This document shows positions 53,942 to 63,945 of a DNA stretch of 64,000 nt, piece by piece. Numbering within the stretch: position 1 is the first letter of the stretch; each line of letters begins with the position of its first letter. A program made the position numbers and the translations under genes. The stretch covers positions 124,001-188,000 of the forward strand of contig NZ_JAGLCD010000008.1 in the NCBI RefSeq assembly GCF_023146395.1, in the 5' to 3' direction. Under the pieces are notes generated by a model, which was not told where the DNA came from, made no database searches, and saw only the letters and a list, made by a program, of their open reading frames with translations. This stretch comes from Aeromicrobium sp. Lineage in GTDB: Bacteria; Actinomycetota; Actinomycetes; Propionibacteriales; Nocardioidaceae.

Positions 53942-55420
53942 CTACCGCCGCGACGCCACGAGGAAGCCCTCTGCGACGAGGTCGGCGACCTCCGCGCGAC
54001 GCTCGGCCTTCAGGGTCTCGGGGTCGAGATCGAGCAGCGTCGCGATCGCCCCCACGACCTGTCCCGCGGTGAGGTCGCCGTCGCTGGCCGAGAGCAGACC
54101 GGCCGTGACGGTGTCGACGCGTCGCTCGCGACGCAGGCCCTCCTGGAGCCGGACCGTGATGACGGCGGGGTCCTCCGCACCCGGAGCGCCCCACGTGTGC
54201 TGGACGAGATCGGGGGCCGTCACCCACGGGTGGTCCAGCACGTCGCCCTCGACGTCGGTGGCCTCGCTCCAGCGCAGGACCGCCGGTCCGACGGGGCCGG
54301 CGACCTGTCCGTCCCAGGCCTCGATGCGCACCGCGGGGGTCGTGCGGCCGGCGCGGCGCAGCGTGATCCAGCCGAATCCCATGGCGCCGATGCCCTGGTC
54401 GGCGAACCAGGCGAGCCACCGGTCGTAGGCGGCGGTGTAGCCGGGGCGTCCGCGGTGGCCGGAGTCGGCGAGCCACATCTCGGCGTAGCTCTCGAGGTCG
54501 ACCTCCTCCCGCTCGAGCACCCAGGCGTCCAGGCCCGTGGGCTCGATCCAGGCCGCGAGCCGGTCCTGCCACGACCCGTCGGCGGGGTGCACCCACGAGG
54601 CCAGGAGCTGGCAGACGCCGCCGTCGGTCAGGTGGTCGCCCGCCCCGGCCACGAGGCGGCGCACGACGTCGTCCCCGACGAAGTCCGTCTCGCGGTAGAC
54701 CAGGCGGTCGCCGTCCGGCGGCGAGACCACGAAGGGCGGGTTCGAGGCGATCAGGTCGAACCGCTCCCCGGCCACGGGCTCGTACAGGCTGCCGTCGCGG
54801 ACGTCGATCTCGAGCCCGTTGAGCCGGGCCGTGAGGCGCGCCATCGCGAGCGCCCGCGGATTGACGTCGGTGGCGACGACCTCACGCGCGTGCTGCGCGA
54901 GGTGCAGCGCCTGCACGCCGCACCCCGTGCCGAGGTCGAGCGCGCGGCCGACCGGGCGGCGCGTCACGAGCCGCGCGAGCGACGACGAGGCCTCGCTGAT
55001 GCCGAGCACGTGCTCGGGCCCCACCTCCACCGGCGTCGCGTCGAGCCCGGGCGTCAGGTCGCACACGACCCACCAGTCGTGGTCCTCGTCGCCGTACGGC
55101 CGGACGTCGACCCGGGCACGGACCTCGCCGCCCGAGACCGCCAGGAGGCCCCCGGCCGCCAACGGATCGACCAGGCCCGGCAGCGCCGCGTCGACGTGCG
55201 GCCGCGCCACGGGGCGCTGCAGGGTGAACAGGCTCACGAGCGCCGCGAGGGGCGACCCGCCGGCCGCCGCGCGGGCGGCCGGGGTCGTCTCGTTGCGCCC
55301 CAGGGCGGCGTGCGCGCTGGGGCCCAGGAGCGCGTGCACCCCACCGGCCGTGAAGGAGGCCGCGCGCAGGGCGTCGGCGAGGCGGTCGGTGACGTCGGTC
55401 GGGAGCAGGAGCCGGCTCAC
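53942..55420 (-). CDS. class I SAM-dependent methyltransferase with NPPF motif
   Basis: A 492-residue methyltransferase. The N-terminal ~150 residues are a DUF7059-like accessory domain. The SAM site is [18 protein letters not shown], and [15 protein letters not shown] is the NPPF substrate motif of enzymes that methylate amino groups of bases or glutamine side chains. The C-terminal part ([20 protein letters not shown]) is typical of this actinobacterial type. The GTG overlaps the STAS gene stop (GTGA), so both are co-translated. Confidence 0.82.
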   Translation of the reverse strand: MSRLLLPTDVTDRLADALRAASFTAGGVHALLGPSAHAALGRNETTPAARAAAGGSPLAALVSLFTLQRPVARPHVDAALPGLVDPLAAGGLLAVSGGEVRARVDVRPYGDEDHDWWVVCDLTPGLDATPVEVGPEHVLGISEASSSLARLVTRRPVGRALDLGTGCGVQALHLAQHAREVVATDVNPRALAMARLTARLNGLEIDVRDGSLYEPVAGERFDLIASNPPFVVSPPDGDRLVYRETDFVGDDVVRRLVAGAGDHLTDGGVCQLLASWVHPADGSWQDRLAAWIEPTGLDAWVLEREEVDLESYAEMWLADSGHRGRPGYTAAYDRWLAWFADQGIGAMGFGWITLRRAGRTTPAVRIEAWDGQVAGPVGPAVLRWSEATDVEGDVLDHPWVTAPDLVQHTWGAPGAEDPAVITVRLQEGLRRERRVDTVTAGLLSASDGDLTAGQVVGAIATLLDLDPETLKAERRAEVADLVAEGFLVASRR

Positions 55421-55758
55421 GCGTGGGCGGCGACGGCGGCCTCGACGCTGTCGTGCAGGCCGAACACCTTGTCGAGTCCGGTGATCTGGAAGATCTTGAG
55501 CAGGCGCTCGTGGGTGCAGACGATGTCGAGGGTGCCGTCGTCGGCGCGGACCCGCTTGAGCGCGCCCACGAGCACGCCGAGACCGGTCGAGTCCAGGAAG
55601 TCGACCCGCTGGACGTCGACGATCAGGCGCAGCTTGCCGGCCTCGATCGCCTCGACGACGGCCTCCCGCAGCCGCGGGGCCGTGTACACGTCGATCTCGC
55701 CGCCGATCTCGAGCACCTCGAACGGCGGCACCGCACGCGTCTCGACCGTGAGCTCCAT
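55417..55758 (-). CDS. STAS-domain anti-sigma factor antagonist
   Basis: SpoIIAA/RsbV-like protein of 113 residues that would bind an anti-sigma kinase and release a sigma factor. The phosphorylatable Ser is in [18 protein letters not shown], and [18 protein letters not shown] is the first half of the fold. GGGGAGATCAG precedes ATG 55758, so the longer upstream reading is rejected. No partner kinase or sigma factor is in the window. Confidence 0.9.
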   Translation of the reverse strand: MELTVETRAVPPFEVLEIGGEIDVYTAPRLREAVVEAIEAGKLRLIVDVQRVDFLDSTGLGVLVGALKRVRADDGTLDIVCTHERLLKIFQITGLDKVFGLHDSVEAAVAAHA

Positions 55759-55871
55759 CTGATCTCCCCTCCAGGTTCGCGCCATTCTGGCACGCCTGGC
55801 GCGGTTGCGACCGTCGACGGCGCTGCGCCGGCTGCCCCAGGGGGCGAACCGGCGTCTGAAAGACTCACGGC

Positions 55872-58172
55872 GTGCGACCGGCCGATCTCGTGACGCGCCA
55901 CGCCGAGCGCGTCACGCACGTCGAGGTGCAGCCGGCCCGCGATGCGGTCGTCGAGCCCTGGCCGGACTGGGTCCCCGGGCCTGTCCGTGCGGCCTTCGTC
56001 CGGCAGGGGGTCACCCACCTGTGGGCCCATCAGCGCGAGGCCGTCGACCACGTGCACGCGGGTCGGCACGTCGTGGTGACGACCGGGACCGCGTCGGGCA
56101 AGTCGCTGACGTTCCAGCTGCCGGCCCTGACGGCCCTCTCCGCAGGCCGCGACGGCGCCGCACTGCAGGGTTCGCGTCTGCCGTCGGTGCTCTACCTCGC
56201 ACCGACCAAGGCGCTGGCGGCCGACCAGCTCCGCCGGGTGCGCGAGCTCGACCCCCAGGTGCGCGCCGCGACGGTCGACGGCGACAACAGTCGCGAGGAA
56301 CGTCAGTGGGCCCGCGACCACGCCGCCTGGGTCCTGACCAATCCCGACACGCTGCACCACGTGATCCTGCCCGCGCACCAGCGCTGGTCGCGGCTGCTGC
56401 GCGGGCTCCGGGTCATCGTGGTCGACGAGTGCCATCACTACCGCGGTGTCTTCGGCGCCCACGTCGCCCTGGTGCTGCGCCGCCTGCTGCGGCTGTGCGA
56501 GCACGTCGGGGCGAGCCCCGTCGTGATCTGCTCGTCGGCGACCGTGGCCGAACCCGCGGAGTTCGCGCGCCGGCTGACCGGGCTGGATCCTCGCGCGGTC
56601 ACCGACGACGCCTCGCCCCATGGCGCACGCACGATCGCCCTGTGGGAACCGCCGCTGCTCGATGCCGACGACGTCGCCTCGGGGACCCGGCGCCCCGCCT
56701 CGCACGAGGCGGCCGACCTGCTGGCCGACCTCACGTCGGCCGAGGTGCAGAGCGTGTGCTTCGTGCGGTCGCGGCGCGGGGCGGAGCACGTGACCTCGCG
56801 GGCTCGCGACCTGCTGGCCGACGTCGACCCCTCGCTGCCCGGACGCGTGGCCACCTACCGCGGCGGATACCTGCCGGAGGAGCGGCGTCTGCTCGAGCAG
56901 CGTCTGCGGTCGGGTGACCTGCTCGGGCTGACCTCGACCTCGGCCCTCGAGCTCGGCATCGACGTGTCGGGGCTCGACGCTGTCGTCACGGTGGGCTATC
57001 CAGGGACCCGGGCGTCGCTGTTCCAGCAGTGGGGGCGGGCCGGCCGCGGGGGCCAGGAGTCGCTGGGCGTCCTGATCGCCCGGCCGGACCCGATCGACAC
57101 CTACCTCGTGCACCACCCCGAGACGATCTTCGCGGCGCCGCTCGAGGCCACGGTGTTCGACATCGACAACCCGCACGTGCTCGGCCCGCACCTGGCCGCC
57201 GCGGCCCACGAGCTGCCGTTGACCGAGTCCGAGCTCGACCGGTTCGGTCCCCGCGCCCGCGAGGGCGTCGACGCCCTGACCGAGGCCGGGTGGCTGCGGC
57301 GCCGGCCTGCAGGGTGGTTCTGGACGCGGCGCGAGCGGGCGAGCGATCTCGCCGACCTGCGCGGCGGGAGCGGCCGACCGGTGCAGATCGTCGACGCCGC
57401 GACCGGGCGTCTGGTCGGCACGGTCGACGCCGGCACGGCCGACAGCACGGTGCACGAGGGGGCGGTCTACGTGCACCAGGGCGACACGTACGTGGTCGAG
57501 GAGTACGACCCCGACGACGGGGCCGCCGTCGTGCGGCGCGACGACCCGGGGTGGACGACCCAGGCCCGGGCCTCGACCCGGGTCGACGTGGTCGACACGG
57601 CCCGCACGACCGACTGGGGCCACGCCAGGATCGCGACCGGCACCGTCGACGTGACGACGCAGGTGACGTCCTACCTGCGCCGCTCGTCGAACGGCGGAGG
57701 CACGCTCGGCGAGGAGCCGCTGGACCTGCCCGAGCGGAGCCTGCGCACCTCGGCGGTGTGGTGGACGCTCGAGCCCGAGCAGGTCGCGGCCTGTCTGGAG
57801 GCCGTCGACGTGCCCGGCGCGGCGCACGCCGCCGAGCACGCCTCGATCGGTCTGCTTCCCCTCCTCGCGACGTGCGACCGGTGGGACCTGGGCGGGCTCT
57901 CGACGGCCCTGCACGCCGACACCGGACGACTCACGGTGTTCGTGCACGACGGCCATCCCGGCGGCGCGGGGTTCGCCGAGCGCGGGTACGACGTCGCGGC
58001 GACGTGGCTGCGCTTCACCCGCGACACGATCGCGGCGTGCCCGTGCCCGAGCGGGTGTCCGGCGTGCGTGCAGTCACCGAAGTGCGGCAACGGCAACGAG
58101 CCGCTCGACAAGGACGGCGCGGTGCGGCTGCTCGAGGCCGTGCTGCGCCAGGCTCACGACCCGTCGAGGTAG
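55872..58172 (+). CDS. DEAD/DEAH helicase with DUF1998 domain (MrfA-like)
   Basis: SF2 DNA helicase of 766 residues, counterpart of Mtb Rv3649. Walker [20 protein letters not shown] box [16 protein letters not shown], and C-terminal [19 protein letters not shown] with [11 protein letters not shown]. The DUF1998 region ends in four Cys, [17 protein letters not shown], probably binding zinc. The MrfA relative in Bacillus acts in mitomycin-lesion repair. The GTG is preceded by AAGACT 6 bases away. The 3' end overlaps the opposite TadE-like gene by 19 bases. Confidence 0.9.
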   Translation: MRPADLVTRHAERVTHVEVQPARDAVVEPWPDWVPGPVRAAFVRQGVTHLWAHQREAVDHVHAGRHVVVTTGTASGKSLTFQLPALTALSAGRDGAALQGSRLPSVLYLAPTKALAADQLRRVRELDPQVRAATVDGDNSREERQWARDHAAWVLTNPDTLHHVILPAHQRWSRLLRGLRVIVVDECHHYRGVFGAHVALVLRRLLRLCEHVGASPVVICSSATVAEPAEFARRLTGLDPRAVTDDASPHGARTIALWEPPLLDADDVASGTRRPASHEAADLLADLTSAEVQSVCFVRSRRGAEHVTSRARDLLADVDPSLPGRVATYRGGYLPEERRLLEQRLRSGDLLGLTSTSALELGIDVSGLDAVVTVGYPGTRASLFQQWGRAGRGGQESLGVLIARPDPIDTYLVHHPETIFAAPLEATVFDIDNPHVLGPHLAAAAHELPLTESELDRFGPRAREGVDALTEAGWLRRRPAGWFWTRRERASDLADLRGGSGRPVQIVDAATGRLVGTVDAGTADSTVHEGAVYVHQGDTYVVEEYDPDDGAAVVRRDDPGWTTQARASTRVDVVDTARTTDWGHARIATGTVDVTTQVTSYLRRSSNGGGTLGEEPLDLPERSLRTSAVWWTLEPEQVAACLEAVDVPGAAHAAEHASIGLLPLLATCDRWDLGGLSTALHADTGRLTVFVHDGHPGGAGFAERGYDVAATWLRFTRDTIAACPCPSGCPACVQSPKCGNGNEPLDKDGAVRLLEAVLRQAHDPSR

Positions 58173-58531
58173 CTGACCGGGGCGGCGCGGGAGGTCTGCT
58201 GCGAGGTCCAACCTCGCCCCCACCATCGGGGCGCGCGCACCTCGGTCGTGATCGTGGCCACGGCCGCGTCGAGCCGGCACGTGACGACCCGGGCGCCGTT
58301 GCGTCGGGCGACGTCGTCAGCCGCCGCGCAGGCGTCATGCCCCGACTCGACCGCCCGCGAGGCCGCGAGCGCAGCCAGGTCCGCCGCTGCTGCCGCGGCG
58401 TGCTTGGCGCGCAGCGCGCCGCCGAGCTCGACCGCGCCACCGGCGACGACGACCAGCAGGAACGCCACCCCGACGGCAGCGGTCGAGACGGCGCCACCCT
58501 CGGGGCGGCAGACCCCGGACGGCCACCTCAC
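58154..58531 (-). CDS. TadE-like pilus assembly protein (Rv3654c type)
   Basis: A 125-residue protein with one N-terminal helix (STAAVGVAFLLVVVAGGAVE) after a short basic leader, then an Ala-rich helix AKHAAAAAADLAALAASRAVE, the pattern of Rv3654c-like helicase/secretion-neighbourhood TadE-like proteins. It is likely a minor pseudopilin. GTG 58531 overlaps the tadE stop (GTGA). It is the last gene of the tad operon and overlaps the helicase 3' end. Confidence 0.78.
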   Translation of the reverse strand: MRWPSGVCRPEGGAVSTAAVGVAFLLVVVAGGAVELGGALRAKHAAAAAADLAALAASRAVESGHDACAAADDVARRNGARVVTCRLDAAVATITTEVRAPRWWGRGWTSQQTSRAAPVSYLDGS

Positions 58532-58935
58532 GGGGACTCCAGGGCTGCGACCGCCGTGGAGGACAGGTCGCGGCCGATCGGGTCGTCGAACCACGTGCCC
58601 GGCAGGGTCGCCCGCACCGAGACGACGACCTCCACGACGTCGCCGCGGCGGGTGATCTCGACCGCCGCCCCCTCGGGCGCCTGGGCCCGGGCGACCTGCT
58701 CGGCGCTCGCGACCGTGTCGCCCCGCGCGACCATGCGGGCGGCCTCGCGGGCCGCGTCGGTCAGGCGCAGCTGCGTGTAGCCGAGCGAAGCCGCCCAGAG
58801 CAGCAGCACGACGACGACCACCGCCAGGGGGGTGATGACGGCGAGCTCGGCGGTGGCCATGCCGCGCTCGGTGCGCGCGGACGGCCGGCTGCGGCGACGC
58901 GGGCAGCGCCGCGGCGCCAGGTGGTGCAGGGTCAT
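58528..58935 (-). CDS. tadE: TadE-family pseudopilin
   Basis: A 135-residue minor pilin-like protein. A basic leader ends at RTERG, followed by MATAELAVITPLAVVVVVLL, the TadE helix with its conserved Glu. The rest is an exported domain with the LTDAAREAARMVARGD helix. It corresponds to Rv3655c by order. No prepilin peptidase gene is in the window. Confidence 0.85.
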   Translation of the reverse strand: MTLHHLAPRRCPRRRSRPSARTERGMATAELAVITPLAVVVVVLLLWAASLGYTQLRLTDAAREAARMVARGDTVASAEQVARAQAPEGAAVEITRRGDVVEVVVSVRATLPGTWFDDPIGRDLSSTAVAALESP

Positions 58936-58961
58936 CGGCGGTGCTCCTCGAGCGAACGGGC

Positions 58962-58990
58962 GGGGCCGGGGCGCGTGACGCCCCGGCCCC
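58962..58990 (-). terminator. hairpin between the flp pilin and tadE genes
   Basis: Perfect 12-bp stem (ggggccggggcg / cgccccggcccc) with a 5-nt loop, 6 bases after the pilin stop. As a partial terminator or RNA stabiliser it would let the pilin be made in excess over the minor pilins downstream. Confidence 0.65.
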
Positions 58991-58996
58991 AGGGGG

Positions 58997-59185
58997 TCAG
59001 AACAGCCCGAGCGTCGGGATCTTCTCGAAGACGCCCTTGATCATGGAGTTGAACCAGTCGCTCTGGGCGATCTGCACGAGCACGCCGCCCACGGTGCAGG
59101 CACCGACGGTGCCGACGGCGTACTCCGAGGTGGTCATGCCGCGCTCGTCGCGTCGGCGGGGGCGTCGGGTGGGGATTCGACTCAT
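58997..59185 (-). CDS. Flp-type pilin (DUF4244 family)
   Basis: A 62-residue major pilin candidate, Rv3656c-like. Basic leader RIPTRRPRRRDERG, then the processing-type motif G/MTTSEYAVGTVGACTVGGVL with Glu at +5 of the mature helix. A short hydrophobic C-terminus follows. ATG 59185 is preferred over an ATG 15 bases upstream because AAAGGA is correctly spaced from it. Confidence 0.85.
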   Translation of the reverse strand: MSRIPTRRPRRRDERGMTTSEYAVGTVGACTVGGVLVQIAQSDWFNSMIKGVFEKIPTLGLF

Positions 59186-59290
59186 GAGGAGTCCTTTCAT
59201 CGAAGTGGTGGACGCCCAGAAGATGGCGCTCGGGGTGGGCGATCTGCGGAACCGTCCGTGACCTGTGGACCGGCAGCCCCTGGGGACGGA

Positions 59291-59980
59291 TCAGCCCAGG
59301 ACCGAGCCGACGAGGCCCAGGAGCGTCGGCACGATGCCGACCAGGAAGAACGCCGGCAGGAAGCACAGACCGAGGGGCAGGGCGGTGGCGACCCCGCCGG
59401 CCCGGGTGCGCCGGGTCAGCTCGGCCTGCCGCCGGCGCCGCAGGTCGTCGGCCGCGTGCGACACGACGAGGGCCGGCGCCGCACCGGACCGTTCGGCACG
59501 GACGACGGCGCGAGCGAGCGGCCCGAGGCTCGCGTGGTGCGTCGCGTCGCGCCAGACCCGGGTAGGATCGGCCACCGTGGCGAGCCGGGAGGCCAGCTCC
59601 GCGAGCTCCGCACCCACCCCACCCTGGAGGGCGCGCGCCGCCGCCGCGACCGCCGCTCCGGGCGGGCGTCCTGCGTCGAGGGCCGCCGCGACGAGGTCGA
59701 GCACCAGCGGGACCTCGGCCGGGACGATCGGTGAGGGGCGCTCGGCCCGGCCGACCCGCTCACGGACGAAGGGCGCGGCCACGCCCCCGGCCAGCGTGCC
59801 CCAGGGCCATCCGACGACGACCGTGCCCGCCAGCACGACCCCGGCTGCGACGAGGAGCCCGCGGTCGATCTGACGCGGAGCCGCCGCGACGCCCAGGACC
59901 CGCCGCGCGTGGCGGTGCGGAGAGGGTCCGACGAACAGCCCGACGGCCAGGCCCGCCAGCACCGCCGCGACCAGGCTCAC
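59291..59980 (-). CDS. tadC: TadC-like type II secretion F-domain protein
   Basis: Inner-membrane platform protein of 229 residues, Rv3657c-like. N-terminal helices (LVAAVLAGLAVGLFVG and GLLVAAGVVLAGTVVVG) precede the T2SSF cytoplasmic helices (PLVLDLVAAALDAGRPPGAA), and two helices close the protein (PLGLCFLPAFFLVGIVPTLL). GTG 59980 starts the hydrophobic segment; the reading further upstream is a shadow of tadB. Confidence 0.83.
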   Translation of the reverse strand: MSLVAAVLAGLAVGLFVGPSPHRHARRVLGVAAAPRQIDRGLLVAAGVVLAGTVVVGWPWGTLAGGVAAPFVRERVGRAERPSPIVPAEVPLVLDLVAAALDAGRPPGAAVAAAARALQGGVGAELAELASRLATVADPTRVWRDATHHASLGPLARAVVRAERSGAAPALVVSHAADDLRRRRQAELTRRTRAGGVATALPLGLCFLPAFFLVGIVPTLLGLVGSVLG

Positions 59981-60005
59981 GCGCTGGCCCTCATCCGCTC
60001 GGCCC

Positions 60006-60812
60006 TCATCCGCGTTCGGCCCGGTCGGCCGTGGTCTCGATCCAGCGCACGCCGGCGCAGGCCAGGGCCGTGCCGGCCGCCAGGCTGAGGGCGCCGGGCA
60101 GGGTCGCCGTGACGACGTGCACGGGATCCGCCCCGAGCCCCGCCCCGAGGAACAGGCCGAGGAGCGGGAGCACCGCGAGCAGGCGCCCCGTGGCACGGGC
60201 CGGCTCGACCGTCGACCGCACCTCCTCGCCGAGCTCGGTCTCGAACCGCAGCGCCCGCGCGACCCGGTCGAGCACCTCGGCCAGCGGCGCCCCGCACGTC
60301 TCGCTGACGTGCCAGGCCCCGGCGAGCGCGTCGAGCCCGGACCGCCCCGGTCCGCCGGCCGCGGCCCGCAGGGCGTCCGACGTGTCGCCGCCGAGCCCCG
60401 CCACCTGGGCCGCCGGGGCCAGGAGGGGGTGGTCGACTGCGACCGTGTTCAGGGCGCGGTGGGGCAGGACGCCGGCGCGCATCTCGGCCGCGAGCGCGTC
60501 GACGAGCTCGGTGACCTCCCGGACGGCGGCCCGGACCTGCTCCCGCTGCCGGCCGCGGCGCAGCTCACGCCGCGCGAACACGGCCACCCCGCATGCCGTG
60601 GCGACCACGACGAGCGCCGCGGCACCGTGCACCAGGGGCGGGAGGGTCGCGACGGCCGGGACACCCACGGCGAGCAGGAGTCGCGCCGGCCACCGCACCG
60701 GGGCCGCCACCCGGAGCCGGTGCGCCGCCACCCAGCCCGGGTCGGGTCGGGCCAGGAGCACGGTGCAGCCGGTCGCCACGGCGGCCCACGTCGAGAACGG
60801 CAGGGCGATCAC
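60006..60812 (-). CDS. tadB: TadB-like type II secretion F-domain protein
   Basis: Second platform protein, 268 residues, Rv3658c-like. About four helices with the T2SSF domain between (VTELVDALAAEMRAGVLPHRAL, GAWHVSETCGAPLAEVLDRV). The ATG overlaps the tadA stop. It would assemble with TadC under the TadA ATPase. Confidence 0.85.
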   Translation of the reverse strand: MIALPFSTWAAVATGCTVLLARPDPGWVAAHRLRVAAPVRWPARLLLAVGVPAVATLPPLVHGAAALVVVATACGVAVFARRELRRGRQREQVRAAVREVTELVDALAAEMRAGVLPHRALNTVAVDHPLLAPAAQVAGLGGDTSDALRAAAGGPGRSGLDALAGAWHVSETCGAPLAEVLDRVARALRFETELGEEVRSTVEPARATGRLLAVLPLLGLFLGAGLGADPVHVVTATLPGALSLAAGTALACAGVRWIETTADRAERG

Positions 60813-61972
60813 GGGCGGCGCCCCCGGCCGAGCACGGCTCGCAACGCCTCGTGGGCCGGCCCCTCCCGCACCTGGTCGGGACCGAGGACGAGGGCCGGGA
60901 CGCAGTCCGCGAGGCGATCGGGGCCCGCCTGCAGGACCCCGACGTGGTCGACCACCCGCCTACCCTGGCGGTCGCGCCGCACGTGGACGACGAGGTCGAG
61001 TCCCGCGACCAGCTGCGCGTGGAGCGCCTCGCGCGGCAGGCCCGCCGTGAGCGCGAGGGCCTCGAACCGCGCGGGCACGTCGGAGGCGGAGTTGGCGTGG
61101 ATCGTGCCGCAGCCGCCGTCGTGCCCGGTGTTGAGGGCCGCCAGCAGGTCGACCACCTCGGCACCGCGGACCTCGCCCACGACGAGCCGGTCCGGCCGCA
61201 TCCGCAGCGCCTGGCGGACGAGGTCGCGCAGCTCGACGGCGCCCCGACCCTCGACGTTCGCCGGGCGCGCCTCCAGCGCGACGACGTGCGGATGGCGGGG
61301 GCGGAGCTCGGCGGCGTCCTCGACCACGACCAGGCGCTCCTGCGCCGGCACCTCCGCGAGCAGGGCCGCCAGGAGCGTGGTCTTGCCCGATCCCGTGCCA
61401 CCCGAGACCATGAACGCCGCCCGCGACGCGACGACGCCCCGCAGGACCTCCGCGCCGTCGGGCGAGATCGATCCGGCGGCCACGAGGTCGTCCAGGCCGA
61501 GCCGGCGTCGGGCCGGGACACGCAGGCTCACGAGCGTGCCCGGCTGCGCGATGGGAGCCAGCACGGCGTGCAACCGGGTGCCGTCGGGCAGTCTCGCGTC
61601 GACCCACGGGCTCGCGTCGTCGAGCCGGCGACCCGCCAGCGCGGCGAGGCGCTGGGCGAGTCGACGGACCTCGGCGTCGTCACCGAACCGCACGTCGGTG
61701 GCCTCCAGGCCGTCGCCGCGGTCGACGTGCACCGCGTCGGGGCCGTTGACGAGGACGTCGGTGACCCCGGGGAGGCCCAGCAACGGCTCGAGCGGCCCGG
61801 CGCCGCCGGTGTCGCGGCGGACCTGGTCGACGATGGCCAGGACGGTGTCGGGGCCGAGCACACCGGGCTCGGCGCGCAGGGCCCGGGCGACGTTCTCGGG
61901 CGAGGGCGGCACCGCCTCGGCGGCGAGCCGGCGGCGGACCCGCTCGACGAGCGCCTCCGTCACGGGGCTCAC
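60809..61972 (-). CDS. tadA: TadA/CpaF-family pilus assembly ATPase
   Basis: Hexameric secretion ATPase of 387 residues powering pilus assembly. Walker A VSGGTGSGKTTLL, Asp box VVVEDAAELRPRHPHV, Walker B DRLVVGEVRGAEVVD, His box GTIHANSASD. GTG 61972 overlaps the upstream stop (GTGA); another GTG 9 bases later is possible. Rv3659c-like by order. Confidence 0.92.
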   Translation of the reverse strand: MSPVTEALVERVRRRLAAEAVPPSPENVARALRAEPGVLGPDTVLAIVDQVRRDTGGAGPLEPLLGLPGVTDVLVNGPDAVHVDRGDGLEATDVRFGDDAEVRRLAQRLAALAGRRLDDASPWVDARLPDGTRLHAVLAPIAQPGTLVSLRVPARRRLGLDDLVAAGSISPDGAEVLRGVVASRAAFMVSGGTGSGKTTLLAALLAEVPAQERLVVVEDAAELRPRHPHVVALEARPANVEGRGAVELRDLVRQALRMRPDRLVVGEVRGAEVVDLLAALNTGHDGGCGTIHANSASDVPARFEALALTAGLPREALHAQLVAGLDLVVHVRRDRQGRRVVDHVGVLQAGPDRLADCVPALVLGPDQVREGPAHEALRAVLGRGRRP

Positions 61973-63009
61973 GGCCGGGTCCCGAGTCCGACCAGCCCGA
62001 GCACGGTCGCGGCGAGCGCGTCGGACGACCGGGTCCGTGCCGGACCTCGACCTGCGGCGACCGACCGCGGGACCGCGCGGCGGTGGGCCGTGCGCGCGAC
62101 GACCGGGACCGGGAGATGGGTCGCGAGCACCGCACGACCGAGGCCACCGGGGACCCCGCGTCCGACCGCGACGACCGTGCCCGCGCTCTCGTGCACCGCT
62201 CCGAGCAGCCGTCGCGCGGCGGCCACACCGCGCAGGTCCTCGGGCACCACGACGAGCGTGAGCTCGGCCGCGGCGAGGACGGACAGGGCCGAGGGGTGCC
62301 GAGGGACGTCGATCACGACGAGGTCGGCGGCCCGGCGGGCCGCCGACACGACGCCGCGGGCGTCGGGCACCGCCGCCGACCCGTCGCGGGACCGGGTCAG
62401 GTAGGAGACGCCCCGGTGACGCGGCAGGACCTCGACGAGAGCCCCGGCCGGCAGCCGGCCACCGCCGAGGTCGAGGGTGTCCCACCGGGCACCCTCCTCG
62501 ACCTCGGCTCCGAGCACGAGGTCCAGACCCCCGCACGGGTCCAGGTCGCACAGCACGGTGCGCCAGGACCGGCGGGCGGACGCCAGGGCGAGCCCCGCAG
62601 CGACCGTGGAGGCCCCCGCGCCTCCGACGGCACCCACCACGGCCAGCACGCAGGCCTCCGCACGACCTTCGAGCGCCGCGGCGAGCAGCTCCAGGGCCTC
62701 GGCCTGCGCCTGCGCGTCGGGGCGGCAGACGAGCGCCGCCCCGAGTCGCACCGCGAGGCGCCACAGCTCGTCGTCGTGCCCGACCTCGGCGTCGACGAGC
62801 AGGACGTGCGGACGACGCGCGACCTCGGCGTCGGCCAGCGAGCGCGCCATCGCGGCGTCGACGACGACGGCCGGGGCCTCGGCCCAGTGCCGCCGGGCCG
62901 CGGCGACGCTGCCGACCGGCTCGGTGACCGCACCCAGGGCGGCGGCCCACCGCGCGGCCGCCTCTCGGGTGACGACGTCGGTGGCCGCGACGACGACTGC
63001 AGCATCCAT
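61969..63009 (-). CDS. CpaE/Ssd-like MinD-family protein
   Basis: A 346-residue protein matching Rv3660c (Ssd) by position. Residues ~1-115 form a receiver-like domain. The MinD/ParA-type part starts VLAVVGAVGGAGASTVAAGL, where both signature Lys of the deviant Walker A are missing, so ATP hydrolysis is doubtful. CDLDPCGGLDLVLG and LVVIDVPRHPSAL follow. It likely places the Tad machine at the cell pole or septum. First gene of the leftward tad operon. Confidence 0.85.
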   Translation of the reverse strand: MDAAVVVAATDVVTREAAARWAAALGAVTEPVGSVAAARRHWAEAPAVVVDAAMARSLADAEVARRPHVLLVDAEVGHDDELWRLAVRLGAALVCRPDAQAQAEALELLAAALEGRAEACVLAVVGAVGGAGASTVAAGLALASARRSWRTVLCDLDPCGGLDLVLGAEVEEGARWDTLDLGGGRLPAGALVEVLPRHRGVSYLTRSRDGSAAVPDARGVVSAARRAADLVVIDVPRHPSALSVLAAAELTLVVVPEDLRGVAAARRLLGAVHESAGTVVAVGRGVPGGLGRAVLATHLPVPVVARTAHRRAVPRSVAAGRGPARTRSSDALAATVLGLVGLGTRP

Positions 63010-63114
63010 GCCCCGAGCGTCCGGGATCCGCGGCCCGCCCGCGAGGCCCGTGTCGGCGCCTGTGGACGGCCGGCGCAGCCCCCTGACCTGGGGACGACGG
63101 TCGTCGCGGACCCC

Positions 63115-63120
63115 TATGCT
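63115..63120 (+). promoter_or_regulatory. -10 box of the HAD hydrolase gene
   Basis: TATGCT, 6 nt before ATG 63127; the strongest leaderless example in the window. Confidence 0.55.
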
Positions 63121-63126
63121 GGGCCC

Positions 63127-63945
63127 ATGGAGCAGCCGGTCGACAGGCGAGGGGCCGCGTTCTTCGACCTCGACAAGACGATCATCGCGAAGTCGAGCAC
63201 CCTCGCGTTCAGCCGTCCGTTCTTCGCCGAGGGGCTGCTCAGCAGACGCACCGTCCTGCGCAGCGCCTACGCGCAGTTCATGTTCGCGGTCAGCGGCGCC
63301 GATCACGACCAGCTCGAGAAGATGCGGGCCTACCTGACCCAGATGGTGACCGGGTGGGAGGTCGCCACGGTCCGCCAGGCGGTCGCCGAGACCCTGCACT
63401 CGATCATCGAGCCGCTCGTGTACGACGAGGCCGTCGCCCTGATCGCCGAGCACCGCGCGGCGGGGCGCGACATCGTGATCGTCTCCGCCTCGGGCTCGGA
63501 GGTCGTCGAGCCGATCGGCGACCTCCTCGGCGCCGACGTCGTGGTCGCCACGACGCTCGTCGTGGAGGACGGCCGCTACACCGGGGAGATCGACCGCTAC
63601 GCGTACGGCCCGCACAAGGCGGAGGCGATGGTCGAGCTCGCCGACGAGCGGGGGTACGACCTGGCGGCGAGCTACGGCTACTCCGACTCCGCCACCGACG
63701 TGCCGATGCTCGAGGCGGTCGGGCACCCGTTCGCCGTGAATCCCGACAGGGCGCTGCGGCGCGCGGCCGAGGAGAACGGCTGGCCCGTCCTGGAGTTCCG
63801 GCGTCCCGTGGCGCTGACGTCGCCCCTGCGCCTCGACACCCCCGTGGGCAAGATCCTCGTCAGCGCGGCCGGTGTCGGTGCCCTCGCGGGCGCCGTGGTC
63901 GCGGCCGTGCTGGTGTCCGGGCGCCGCTCGCGCAGCTCGGCGTAG
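63127..63945 (+). CDS. HAD-IB family phosphatase (SerB-like)
   Basis: A 272-residue HAD-superfamily hydrolase, Rv3661-like by position next to ssd. Motif I AAFFDLDKTIIAKSS (Asp nucleophile), motif II IVIVSASGSE, motif III Lys in YGPHKAEAM, motif IV YGYSDSATDVPML. A hydrophobic C-terminal helix (GVGALAGAVVAAVLVSG) with a basic tail suggests membrane attachment. Substrate unknown; lipid phosphates are possible in this branch. Confidence 0.88.
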   Translation: MEQPVDRRGAAFFDLDKTIIAKSSTLAFSRPFFAEGLLSRRTVLRSAYAQFMFAVSGADHDQLEKMRAYLTQMVTGWEVATVRQAVAETLHSIIEPLVYDEAVALIAEHRAAGRDIVIVSASGSEVVEPIGDLLGADVVVATTLVVEDGRYTGEIDRYAYGPHKAEAMVELADERGYDLAASYGYSDSATDVPMLEAVGHPFAVNPDRALRRAAEENGWPVLEFRRPVALTSPLRLDTPVGKILVSAAGVGALAGAVVAAVLVSGRRSRSSA

